Shown here piece by piece: positions 54,483 to 63,752 of a DNA stretch of 64,000 bases. Each line of letters opens with the position of its first letter. Position 1 is the first letter of the stretch. Origin of the DNA: Lysobacteraceae bacterium (GTDB lineage: Bacteria > Pseudomonadota > Gammaproteobacteria > Nevskiales > Nevskiaceae); the NCBI GenBank assembly GCA_013823855.1, contig PNMW01000086.1, positions 62,001 through 126,000 on the forward strand. Direction: 5' to 3'. The translations under genes and the position numbers were made by a program. The notes below the pieces were generated by a model that saw nothing but the letters and a program-made list of their open reading frames with translations, made no database searches and was not told the DNA's origin.

Positions 54483-54784
54483 CGGCAGAACCTCGGTCGG
54501 CGTCGGACTGGCCGAGGATGTTTCTTCATTTGCAAAATCACAATGGCGGACGAATCCGTCTTTTTCGGAATACAGGCTTGCCGGCAGCACCAGCATCAGC
54601 GCGCTGATCCGAAAAATTCCAATGAGGGCAATCGTTTGTCGAACCGGACCTGGGCTGGCAAAGACTTTGCTCCTTACCTGGGGTGACCGGGCACGATTGC
54701 GCCATTTCCGGCAAGGCCACGGTCAGCCTCGCGAAGACGAGGCAACCCACCATGAGAACCCGATCCGCGAGGAGGAGAAAACCG
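54483..54784. promoter_or_regulatory. Sigma-54 activator / monooxygenase regulatory region
   Basis: This 302-bp gap contains no gene. It holds a perfect 9-bp inverted repeat TTTTTCGGA (54561-54569) and TCCGAAAAA (54608-54616), centred about 70 bp upstream of the -24 box, as expected of an upstream activating sequence for the adjacent XylR/DmpR-like protein. A smaller repeat GACG-AATC-CGTC lies at 54549-54560. Confidence 0.55.
54656..54671 (+). promoter_or_regulatory. Sigma-54 (-24/-12) promoter of the monooxygenase gene
   Basis: TGGCAAAGACTTTGCT matches the sigma-54 consensus TGGCACRNNNNTTGCW at all but one fixed position, with the invariant GG and GC exactly 10 bp apart. Transcription would start near 54683, about 100 nt before the ATG. 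Confidence 0.75.
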
Positions 54785-56419
<1,635 letters not shown>

Positions 56420-56493
56420 GTGTCGCGACGTCGGGCGGCGGCCGCCATCCGGCGACCGCCGCCCGACGCCACGATCCGCCGCAGCGCGCCGCC

Positions 56494-56784
56494 ATGTCCT
56501 TCGCCCTTCCTCCTCGCGGTATCCCGCCGCTGATCGAAGCGCTGACGCCGAAGGAGCACGAAATCCTGGTGCTGCTCTGCAACGGCCTGTCGAACCGCGA
56601 GATCGCCCGCCGCGCCGGCATTTCGGTCGACGGCGTCAAATGGCACCTGCGCAACCTCTACGGAAAGCTCGGCGCAGTCCGCCGCACGCAGGCGGAGGCG
56701 ATCGCCGTGCATCTCGATCTGGTGCGCCCCGCCTGGCTGCTGCGCGGCAACGGCCGGGGCGACTGGACCATCGCCGCCGTCTGA
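56494..56784 (+). CDS. Single-domain LuxR-type HTH protein
   Basis: A 96-aa protein consisting almost only of a LuxR/GerE HTH (ALTPKEHEILVLLCNGLSN, GVKWHLRNLYGKLGAVRRTQ) with short tails. The HTH closely resembles the C termini of the MalT-like and GAF-LuxR regulators in this window. It starts 74 bp after the monooxygenase stop and is probably co-transcribed with it. It may be a remnant of a larger LAL regulator or a stand-alone DNA-binding modulator. The start codon is not certain because the frame is open upstream. Confidence 0.7.
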   Translation: MSFALPPRGIPPLIEALTPKEHEILVLLCNGLSNREIARRAGISVDGVKWHLRNLYGKLGAVRRTQAEAIAVHLDLVRPAWLLRGNGRGDWTIAAV

Positions 56785-56979
56785 AGCCTCGGACGTGCGG
56801 CGGAGACGTCGGGCGGACGGTCGGTCTGGCGCACCACCAGTCTCTTGGACATTCGCTCACCGCGACGGCCGATGATTCGGCGGAGCCTTCCGCTCGTCAC
56901 CTGCAGGGGATCCGCTGGACACGCGCAGGCCAGGACGGGGGCCGGCCGCTGCCCGAACTCGACTCCGCGACTTCGCGTT

Positions 56980-57609
56980 TCACGCCGGCGCCTGTCGGGT
57001 CTGGTTCAGCAAGGCGGTCGCGACGGCAGGCTGGGCGCCCAGTCCGACCAGCACCGCGGCGAAGCAGGTCTCCCAGGCGTGCTGCGCCGCTTCGACGCTC
57101 TGGAAGACCTGCTCCATCTCCAGCCCGACCTGTCCGTGCACGGCCGTCCAGAACACCATCAGGCCATCGCGAGGTTCGGCAACCGTCAGGCTGCCTTCGG
57201 CGATGCAGCGCCCGACCGCCACGACGCAGTACTCGAACAGATCGCGAATGCCATGCGGCGTATCGTGCGCCAGCGACAGCCGGCCGCTCGCCAGCGCCAC
57301 CCGGTACAGATCGCGATTCTCCAGCGAGATCGAGCGGTAGCGATTCGACATGCGGACGAAGTCGTGCAGCGCATCGTCGGTCACCGGCACCGCGCGCAGC
57401 GCATCGGCGAAACGGATCACGAACTCGTCGGCGGTGGCCTCGATCAGTTCGTCCTTGCCGGCGAAGTGGCTGTACAGCGACATCGTCGAGGTGCCGAGAT
57501 CGCGGGCCAGCCGCCGCACCGTCAGTGCGCCCGCACCTTCGGTGGCGACGATGTGCGCGGCGATTTCCAGCATGCGGCCACGGCCGAGCAATGCGTTGAC
57601 AGACCTCAT
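56980..57609 (-). CDS. TetR-family transcriptional repressor
   Basis: A 209-aa TetR regulator: N-terminal HTH (ALTVRRLARDLGTSTMSLYS, HFAGKDELIEATADE) and a C-terminal ligand domain of the TetR_C type. Its ATG overlaps the left arm of a strong inverted repeat, pointing to autorepression. It is divergent from the ferredoxin and fusion flavoprotein operon, its evident target. Confidence 0.9.
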   Translation of the reverse strand: MRSVNALLGRGRMLEIAAHIVATEGAGALTVRRLARDLGTSTMSLYSHFAGKDELIEATADEFVIRFADALRAVPVTDDALHDFVRMSNRYRSISLENRDLYRVALASGRLSLAHDTPHGIRDLFEYCVVAVGRCIAEGSLTVAEPRDGLMVFWTAVHGQVGLEMEQVFQSVEAAQHAWETCFAAVLVGLGAQPAVATALLNQTRQAPA

Positions 57610-57640
57610 AACAGTGTTACAGCTTCCATAACACTGTTAT
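57608..57640. promoter_or_regulatory. TetR operator between tetR and the ferredoxin operon
   Basis: Two perfect 12-bp inverted repeats, ATAACAGTGTTA (57608-57619) and TAACACTGTTAT (57629-57640), are separated by 9 bp; each arm is itself nearly symmetric. The left arm covers the tetR start codon. This is a typical double TetR-dimer site. Confidence 0.75.
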
Positions 57641-57701
57641 AAAACGCCGACACCATGCCGTGATCGGCCCGTTCATCTGGTGCTGGTTCGAGGAGTTGCT
57701 G

Positions 57702-57968
57702 ATGACATTCGTGATCGCGTCGCCCTGCATTGCCGACTATTCCTGTCTGGAGGCCTGTCCGGTCGAAGCCATCGGGCCATCGCCGGACAGCGCCGAATTC
57801 CTGCGTGCCGAGCAGTTGTACATCGATCCGGCGCGCTGCATCGACTGCGAAGCCTGCGTCGAAGCCTGCCCGGTCGGCGCAATCTTCCCGGCGGCCAGTA
57901 TCCCCGAACGCTGGAAATCGGCGATCGCCATCAACGCGGCTCACTACGCGGAGCACCGTCATGTCTGA
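57702..57968 (+). CDS. 7Fe-type ferredoxin
   Basis: An 88-aa ferredoxin with Cys9, Cys15 and Cys19 in the first half (PCIADYSCLEACPVEAI) and CIDCEACVEACP (Cys46, Cys49, Cys52, Cys56) in the second. The seven Cys fit one [3Fe-4S] and one [4Fe-4S] cluster. GAGGAG precedes the ATG at 57702. It overlaps the next gene by 8 nt, so it is the evident electron partner of the FprA-like reductase module encoded there. Confidence 0.92.
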   Translation: MTFVIASPCIADYSCLEACPVEAIGPSPDSAEFLRAEQLYIDPARCIDCEACVEACPVGAIFPAASIPERWKSAIAINAAHYAEHRHV

Positions 57969-60900
57969 GTCCCGCCCGCTACGCGTCGCCATTATCGGTT
58001 CCGGACCGGCCGGCATGTATGCCGCGTCGCATCTGCTCGGCTCGCCGACCGGCACCTGGCTGAACGGCCGCATGGTCCATCTGGCGAATCGGCCGATCGA
58101 AGTCGATGTCCTCGACCGGCTGCCGACGCCCTGGGGCCTGGTGCGCGGGGGCGTGGCGCCCGATCACCCGGAAAAGAAGCAGATTGCCGAGGTGTTCGAG
58201 CGGGTCGCGAGCCGTCCGGAATTCCGCTTCTTCGGCCATGTCGAGGTCGGCAGCACGGTGTCGGTCGCCGAACTGGCGGGCTGCTACGACGCGCTGCTGT
58301 TCGCCCACGGTGCCGCCGGCGACCGGCGCCTCGGCATCCCGGGCGAAGACCTGGCCGGCTGCTCGGCGGCCCGTGAATTCGTCGCCTGGTACAACGGCCA
58401 CCCGGATGCCAGCGCGCTGCGCTTCGACTTGAACCACGAGCGGGTGGTAGTGATCGGCAACGGCAATGTCGCACTCGACGTCGCCCGCATCCTGACCCGG
58501 GCACCGGAACCGCTCGCGCGCACTGACATCGCCGATCACGCGCTGGCGGCGTTGCGGGCCAGCCGGGTTCGCGAAGTGGTCATCGTCGGCCGTCGCGGGC
58601 CGCTGGATGCGGCCTTCAACAGCCCGGAACTCGAAGAACTGGGGGAACTTGACGGCGTCGACCTGATCGTCGATCCGCAGCAGTTGCCCGATCTGGATCC
58701 GGCTCGCGCCGCCGGCGCCGATCCGACCACGCTGCGCAAGCTCGAACTGCTGCATCGCTACGCCGCGCGTCCGGCCCGGCCCGGGGCACGCCGGATCGTG
58801 TTCCGCTTCCGGGAATCCCCGGTGGCAGTGCTCGGCGACGAGCAGCAGGTTCGCGGCATTCGTCTGGCAACCCATTCGCCGGGCGGTGCAGCGAAGGCCG
58901 GGACGACCATCGACCTCGACGCCGGGCTGGTGCTGCGCGCGATCGGCTATGCCGGCGTGGCGCTGCCGGGCCTGCCGTTCAATGAGACCGAGCGGCGCAT
59001 TCCGAATCAGGACGGACGGATCATCAACGACGACGGCGTGCTGCCCGGCCACTACGTCGCCGGTTGGGCGCGGCGCGGGCCGAGCGGCATCATCGGCAGC
59101 AATCGCCGCTGCGCCCGTGACGCGGTGCGGATGCTGATCGAGGATGCCGAGCGTGGCCTGATCGGTCAGAAGTCTGTGGCGAATCGCGACGAGGTCGCGC
59201 GTCTGCTCGCAGCGCGGCAGTCGCGGCTGGTGAGCTATCGCGGCTGGCGGGCCATCGATCACGCTGAACGGCGAGCCGGGGCGGCAGCCGGCCGACCCAG
59301 AGTCAAGCAGGTCAGCTTCTCGACCCTGCTGGACACCGCCGAGGCCGGCACGCGCTCCGGGCCGGTGCCGATCGAGGCAGCCCGGCGTTCCGCGCACAAG
59401 CTCGACGCGATCATCGTCGGCTCCGGCCTCGGCGGCCTGTCGACGGCCGCCTGCCTCGCTGCGGCAGGCAAGTCGGTGCTGGTGCTGGAGCAGCACGAGA
59501 TTGTCGGCGGCTGCTCGCAGACTTTCCGGCGCAAGGGCATCTGGGAGTTCGATTGCGGTGTCCATTACGTCGGCGGCTGCGTGCCGGGCTCGGACGGCAC
59601 GATTCCGACCGTGCTGCGCGGCCTCGGTGTCGAGGACCGGATCGCCTGGTCGAAGCTCGACGACGCCGGCATGGATACCGTGCACTTTCCCGATCACCAG
59701 TTCCGGGTGCCGACCAGCTGGGAAGGCCTGACCGACAACCTGCGCCGCTGCTTCCCGGCCGATGCCGATGGCTTGACGAAATGCGTGGCCGAGATGCGCC
59801 GGATCGGTGAAGGCGCGGACCGGATCAACGATGTGCCGCACTCGGTAGGGGTCGTGCTGCCGCTGCTGAAGCGGCCACTGGAAGCGCTGGCGATCGCGCG
59901 CGGCCTGGAATTCCCGATCGGCCACCTGTTCGACCGCTGCAAGCTCGGACTCGAAGCACGCGCCGCACTGCTGGCGCTGGTGCACCTGCACAACACGCCG
60001 CCGTCGCGGACGCCGGCACTGCTCGTTGCGGTACTGCTGCGCCACTACTTCAAGGCCGGCGCGTATTTCCCAACCCAGGGCGGCCAGGTGCTGGCGGCGA
60101 ATCTGGTCGAAGTGATTCGCGCCCATGGCGGCAGCGTGCGAACCAAGACCCGCGTGCAGTCGATCGATGTCGACGCCGGCCGCGTGCAGGGCGTGACCCT
60201 GACCGATGGCGAACGCCTGCGCGCCGAGATCGTGGTCAGCAATGCCGATGCCCATCGCACCTTCCAGAACCTGATCGATCCGCGCCATCTGCGCCGAAGC
60301 ACCGTCGAGCGGATCAAGCGCTTCCGGCGGCCGCATTCGATCTTTTCGATGTACCTCGGCGCCGACATCGACCTGTCGCGCACGCGGCCGGCCACCAACT
60401 TCGTCCTGCACGACCGCTACGACATCCAGACCACCTACGACCTGCTCGACCGCGGCCAGTGGGACCCGAAGGGCTGGCTGGCGATCAGCTCGCCGACCCT
60501 GAAGACCGGCGGCGTCCGGCACTACGGCCCGGCCGGTTACAGCGCCATCGAGATGTTCACGGCTGTGCCGGCCGAGTACGACTTCTGGGGCGGTGGCGAT
60601 CCGATGGCGGGCACCGGCTACAAGTGGTCATCGGTCTACCGCGAGCGCAAGGCCGAGATCGAGGGCGTGCTGCTGGAACGCACGCTGCGGGCGTTGCCGG
60701 AACTGCGCGGCCATGTGGTCTGGCAGGAATCGGCGACACCGCTGACCCATGAGCGCTTCACCTTGTCGCGGATGCCGTACGGCCCGGAGAACGCGAAGGA
60801 CCAGATCGGGCCGTTCCGTCGCCTGGCCGTCACCACCGAGATCGGCGGGCTCTACCTGGCCGGCGCGTCGACCGCCTTCCTGTACGGTGTCGCCTTCACC

Positions 60901-61095
60901 CTGCGCGGCGGCGTCGGCACTGCCTCGGCGATCCTCGGTCGCGACCTGTTCCGGGAATTCCATCGAGGCGAGGTACTGGCCGACCGCTCGGCACTGCCGA
61001 TCCACGATCCCGACTGGGATCCGTTCCAGGCTTGCCGTGGGCATTCACGTTCCCGGGATGACGATCATTCGACGACGGATGCGGCTGCGGCCTGA
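57961..61095 (+). CDS. Fusion of FprA-type ferredoxin reductase and CrtI/RetSat-like flavoprotein
   Basis: A 1044-aa protein with two complete flavoprotein halves. Residues 1 to about 460 form an adrenodoxin reductase/FprA-type ferredoxin-NADP reductase: FAD motif GSGPAG (13-18), LPTPWGLVRGGVAPDHPEKK, NADPH motif VVVIGNGNVALDVARIL and the terminal VAGWARRGPSGIIGSNRRCA. From about 481 it is a phytoene desaturase/retinol saturase-type oxidoreductase with IIVGSGLGGLSTAACLAAAG (487-492 core), VLEQHEIVGGCSQTF, FDCGVHYVGG and the C-terminal FAD contact GLYLAGASTAFLYGVAFTLRGG. The linker is 20-30 residues and in frame. It would combine NADPH-to-ferredoxin electron transfer with a desaturase/saturase on a lipid or isoprenoid substrate. 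Substrate unknown. Confidence 0.87.
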   Translation: MSESRPLRVAIIGSGPAGMYAASHLLGSPTGTWLNGRMVHLANRPIEVDVLDRLPTPWGLVRGGVAPDHPEKKQIAEVFERVASRPEFRFFGHVEVGSTVSVAELAGCYDALLFAHGAAGDRRLGIPGEDLAGCSAAREFVAWYNGHPDASALRFDLNHERVVVIGNGNVALDVARILTRAPEPLARTDIADHALAALRASRVREVVIVGRRGPLDAAFNSPELEELGELDGVDLIVDPQQLPDLDPARAAGADPTTLRKLELLHRYAARPARPGARRIVFRFRESPVAVLGDEQQVRGIRLATHSPGGAAKAGTTIDLDAGLVLRAIGYAGVALPGLPFNETERRIPNQDGRIINDDGVLPGHYVAGWARRGPSGIIGSNRRCARDAVRMLIEDAERGLIGQKSVANRDEVARLLAARQSRLVSYRGWRAIDHAERRAGAAAGRPRVKQVSFSTLLDTAEAGTRSGPVPIEAARRSAHKLDAIIVGSGLGGLSTAACLAAAGKSVLVLEQHEIVGGCSQTFRRKGIWEFDCGVHYVGGCVPGSDGTIPTVLRGLGVEDRIAWSKLDDAGMDTVHFPDHQFRVPTSWEGLTDNLRRCFPADADGLTKCVAEMRRIGEGADRINDVPHSVGVVLPLLKRPLEALAIARGLEFPIGHLFDRCKLGLEARAALLALVHLHNTPPSRTPALLVAVLLRHYFKAGAYFPTQGGQVLAANLVEVIRAHGGSVRTKTRVQSIDVDAGRVQGVTLTDGERLRAEIVVSNADAHRTFQNLIDPRHLRRSTVERIKRFRRPHSIFSMYLGADIDLSRTRPATNFVLHDRYDIQTTYDLLDRGQWDPKGWLAISSPTLKTGGVRHYGPAGYSAIEMFTAVPAEYDFWGGGDPMAGTGYKWSSVYRERKAEIEGVLLERTLRALPELRGHVVWQESATPLTHERFTLSRMPYGPENAKDQIGPFRRLAVTTEIGGLYLAGASTAFLYGVAFTLRGGVGTASAILGRDLFREFHRGEVLADRSALPIHDPDWDPFQACRGHSRSRDDDHSTTDAAAA

Positions 61096-61266
61096 ACGAC
61101 GGCACGACAGCTTTCAACGCCTCGCGCTCACCGAACGACGACGGCGCATCCCGCTCGCCTTGCAGCGGAACATCGTCTGCACGCCGGCACGATCGCGCAG
61201 GCCCGGCGCGCTGGCATCGAGACCGGGTGACGGCTGGATGCGCGGCTTCGCGGCGATCAGCGGCGA

Positions 61267-61746
61267 TCAGCGGATCGTGATCATCATCCTCGGCCGCCAG
61301 ACCGCGAGGACGATATTGGCGATGCAGATGCCGATGAGCACCAGCAAGGTGTTGCGCTCCGCCGTCAGCAGGTTCGCGAGCAGCGACGGGTCAGCCGTTG
61401 CCGCCAGCAGGTCCTCCTTCCTGCGGCTTGCGCCGACGGTCAGCAAGGTGGCTTCGAACAGCGACACGCCGAGCAGCGCCTTGACCCAGGCCCAGCCGGC
61501 ATCGTGGAACCCGCGTGTCGCGGCGATCGACAGCAGGCCGGTGAGCAGGATGGCGGCAAGAGAGGGGACCAGGACGAGCCGCGCGATGGCGTCGAAGCTC
61601 TCGCGCGCCGCCACGAAACTTTCGGAGGGGCCGCCCCGGAAGGCGACATTGATGACGAGGCACGCCGCCAGTCCGCCCCCCAGACCGAGTGCCCCCACTT
61701 CGTGCAGCGCCTTCAGGCTGCGCCGCCAGAACCGGACTGTATCCAC
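61267..61746 (-). CDS. Small four-helix membrane protein (DUF2269-like)
   Basis: A 159-aa protein with four hydrophobic helices (ALGLGGGLAACLVINVAF, LVLVPSLAAILLTGLLSI, WVKALLGVSLFEATLLTVG, NTLLVLIGICIANIVLAVW) and a basic C terminus. It resembles the DUF2269 group of predicted integral membrane proteins, though this is tentative. I start at GTG 61746, which has AGGGGAG 8-9 bases upstream; the track of open codons continues further 5' without sense. Function unknown. The 267 bp between this gene and the next terminator contain nothing I can assign. Confidence 0.6.
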   Translation of the reverse strand: MDTVRFWRRSLKALHEVGALGLGGGLAACLVINVAFRGGPSESFVAARESFDAIARLVLVPSLAAILLTGLLSIAATRGFHDAGWAWVKALLGVSLFEATLLTVGASRRKEDLLAATADPSLLANLLTAERNTLLVLIGICIANIVLAVWRPRMMITIR

Positions 61747-62015
61747 CCCTTTTCTCCCCTGCCTCGATGATGCCGGGCGCGCTCGCCGCTCGACATCCAT
61801 CGTGCCTGAAGAAGCGTGCTTCGCCCTACGCCAGTTGTACGCCGCTCGGACAAACTGTCGGTATCGCCTGTCTGGCTGTCTGTCTGGCTGCACGATGCAA
61901 CGCCGACGCGTCTGATCGACGGAGACGGTATCCGTGTCGCTCGGAACCTGAATTCAGGCACAAACTCAGGCACAAAAATCCGAAACGGCCGCAGCGCTCA
62001 AATCAGTAGGCAAAA

Positions 62016-62041
62016 AAAAGCCCCTGTTTTCAGGGGCTTTT
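62016..62041 (-). terminator. Rho-independent terminator of the tRNA-Phe gene
   Basis: AGCCCCTG-TTTT-CAGGGGCT hairpin with A- and T-runs on both sides (T8 on the minus strand). It stands 12 bp after the CCA end of the tRNA-Phe fragment, so it is the original terminator of that tRNA gene, and it can work in both directions. Confidence 0.8.
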
Positions 62042-62052
62042 CCACCGTTGTA

Positions 62053-62097
62053 TGGTGGCCGAGGACGGAATCGAACCGCCGACACGGGGATTTTCAA
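62053..62097 (-). pseudogene. 3' half of tRNA-Phe(GAA), attachment site
   Basis: The minus strand reads TTGAAAATCCCC (anticodon loop with GAA and 3' stem), GTGTC variable loop, GGCGG-TTCGATT-CCGTC T-arm, CTCGGCC acceptor strand, A and CCA. The 5' half of a tRNA (D-arm, acceptor 5' strand GGCCGAG) is not present upstream, so this is not a functional gene. It begins exactly at the anticodon loop, the usual crossover zone for tyrosine integrases, and abuts an integrase gene. It is taken as one att end of an integrated element; the intact tRNA-Phe should lie at the other end, right of the window. Confidence 0.8.
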
Positions 62098-62253
62098 CGG
62101 CGCCACACGGGAGGCTTAAATCCCCATTTCCCCCGCTGCGCGCACGACCGAAACATCGACCAGTTCGCACTTACCCACGCAGATTCCGCCCGCCTACGGC
62201 CCTGATTGCTTGACCCTTCGCGCCCGAAAATTTTTTTCGACAGGGAGGAAGAC

Positions 62254-63120
62254 GTGACGAAATCAGCGGCATTTTGCGCAACCAGCGGGCACCGGACATG
62301 GGACGAAGCCGTGGCGAAGTGGCAGCGCGAGCGGGGCGACCGGTCTGCGGAATCAGTACGCCGGGAGAACGCCTTGCTGCGGTTCGCCGCCCCGTACTTG
62401 TCCGGTCGCGCGCTGGATTCGATTCGGCGGGCAGACCTGGAATTGATGCGCGACGCGAAGTTGGCCGCCGGGGCGTCGCCACGGACGGCGAACTATCTGT
62501 CGCAGGCCGTCACGGCGATCATGCGCGCCGCAGTCCGGTGGGAGTGGACCGACCGGGCGCCGCAGCTGGAAGCCTTGCGCAACCCGCCACCGCGCGAGGT
62601 GTTCTTGTCGGATGAGCAGGCAAGCGACTTGCTTTCGGGCCTGCCCGGCCATCTGTCGGACCTCGCCGAGTTCTGCCTCGAAACCGGTTTACGGCAGGGG
62701 AACGCGAAGCGGCTGGAATGGCGTCAGGTGGACTTCGGCCGCAACCGGGTGACGCTATCGGCCGGCGAGATGAAAAATCGATCGCCGCTTATGGTCCCTT
62801 TGACGCCGCGCGCCGCTGCGATGCTGCTGCGGCTGCGCGGGCGCCATCCGCGCTTCGTGTTCACCTACAAGGGGCGCCCGATACTGCAGCCGACGAATAC
62901 CGCGTGGTACGCGGCGCTTGAGCGCTTGGGGCTGTCCGGGGTGCGCTTTCACGACCTCCGCCACACCTGGGCGAGTTGGCACATGGAGGAAGGGACCGAC
63001 GCGCTGGTCTTGCAGAAGCTGGGCGGGTGGAAGACCGCACAGATGGTCAGCCGGTATACGCACCTTGCCGACCGAGCCGCGCAAGCGGCAGTCGCACAGT
63101 TCGGCCGCAGGAGGCGATGA
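62254..63120 (+). CDS. Tyrosine recombinase/phage-type integrase
   Basis: A 288-aa integrase: N-terminal SAM-like core-binding domain (about 1-100) and C-terminal catalytic domain with Arg147 (ETGLRQGN), His233 and Arg236 (RFHDLRHTWASW), the Trp-containing GGWKTAQMVSRYTHL and nucleophile Tyr268. It starts with GTG, with GGGAGG 5-6 bases before it. It is transcribed away from the adjacent tRNA-Phe attachment fragment and is the enzyme expected to move the element. Confidence 0.92.
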   Translation: MTKSAAFCATSGHRTWDEAVAKWQRERGDRSAESVRRENALLRFAAPYLSGRALDSIRRADLELMRDAKLAAGASPRTANYLSQAVTAIMRAAVRWEWTDRAPQLEALRNPPPREVFLSDEQASDLLSGLPGHLSDLAEFCLETGLRQGNAKRLEWRQVDFGRNRVTLSAGEMKNRSPLMVPLTPRAAAMLLRLRGRHPRFVFTYKGRPILQPTNTAWYAALERLGLSGVRFHDLRHTWASWHMEEGTDALVLQKLGGWKTAQMVSRYTHLADRAAQAAVAQFGRRRR

Positions 63121-63136
63121 CGGCGCGCGCCGGGCG

Positions 63137-63448
63137 CTACGTCCGGCGCTTCGGACCAAACAGTTCGGCATGCCCGCCGATGCGGTGCAGCCGTACAAGA
63201 CCCGGCGACCGCGTGTAGATCACGACGATGTCGCCAGACAGGTGACATTCGAGATATCCGGACCAGTTCACGGCTCGCTTTTCCAGCGGGTGTTCATTGT
63301 AGGCAGCCGGCAGCGCGGGCAGCGATGCAAGATCTTCAAACAGGGCTTCCGCGTCCGCGCGATCGAACTCCGGATGCTTTCGGACTTTCCCGTAGTCCCG
63401 CTTGAAACGGGGCGAGAATTCGAGATCGTTCGCTAGCTTTCGAGCCAT
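63137..63448 (-). CDS. YafQ/RelE-family mRNA interferase toxin
   Basis: A 103-aa RelE/ParE-superfamily protein of the YafQ branch: FSPRFKRDYGKV at the start, NEHPL (His), ECHLSGDIVVIY (His and Asp) and IGGHAELFG (C-terminal His), the set of residues needed for ribosome-dependent mRNA cleavage. It overlaps the antitoxin gene by 16 nt. It probably stabilises the mobile element. Activity is inferred from conservation. Confidence 0.85.
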   Translation of the reverse strand: MARKLANDLEFSPRFKRDYGKVRKHPEFDRADAEALFEDLASLPALPAAYNEHPLEKRAVNWSGYLECHLSGDIVVIYTRSPGLVRLHRIGGHAELFGPKRRT

Positions 63449-63705
63449 GCCGTAGCAGCCTTTGCCGACTTGAACCGCTTGCCCTTGCCCGCCCGGAACT
63501 CGCGTTCGGACTCACGCACGACGGCCGGCGTCTGGGCCAACGGCACAGGCTTGGCAGCCGCCGCCTTCGGCCTGGCTTTCGACTTCGCAGCGCCGGCCGC
63601 TTCGGCCAGCTCGATCACCGCACGGATAGCCGCCTCGCGCCGGGTCTGGCCGGTGATGGCCTTGGCGCGCTCGATCAGGGATTCGGGGATGTTCATGGTC
63701 GACAT
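63433..63705 (-). CDS. Antitoxin of the YafQ-type pair
   Basis: A 90-aa protein with an N-terminal VapB/RHH-like segment (NIPESLIERAKAITGQTRRE, AAIRAVIELAEA), an Ala/Lys-rich linker and a C-terminal region (EFRAGKGKRFKSAKAATAWLES) that likely wraps the toxin. Antitoxin-first order and overlap with the toxin are typical of type II systems. ATG at 63705 or the second ATG 9 bases later. Confidence 0.82.
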   Translation of the reverse strand: MSTMNIPESLIERAKAITGQTRREAAIRAVIELAEAAGAAKSKARPKAAAAKPVPLAQTPAVVRESEREFRAGKGKRFKSAKAATAWLES

Positions 63706-63752
63706 GGGGCGGGCTCGATCGGCGGACGGCCGATTCTACCGCCGCTCCGACG

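Noticed and set aside
61845-61915. Short repeats of TCTGGCTG/TCTGTCTG
   Set aside because: Only two or three imperfect copies in a non-coding stretch; too little for a repeat element or CRISPR. No CRISPR-like array was seen anywhere.
62098-62140. Minus-strand GGGGATT upstream of the tRNA-Phe fragment, as if the tRNA were interrupted by an insert or intron
   Set aside because: No D-arm or 5' acceptor strand (GGCCGAG) precedes it, so the match to the anticodon stem is chance.
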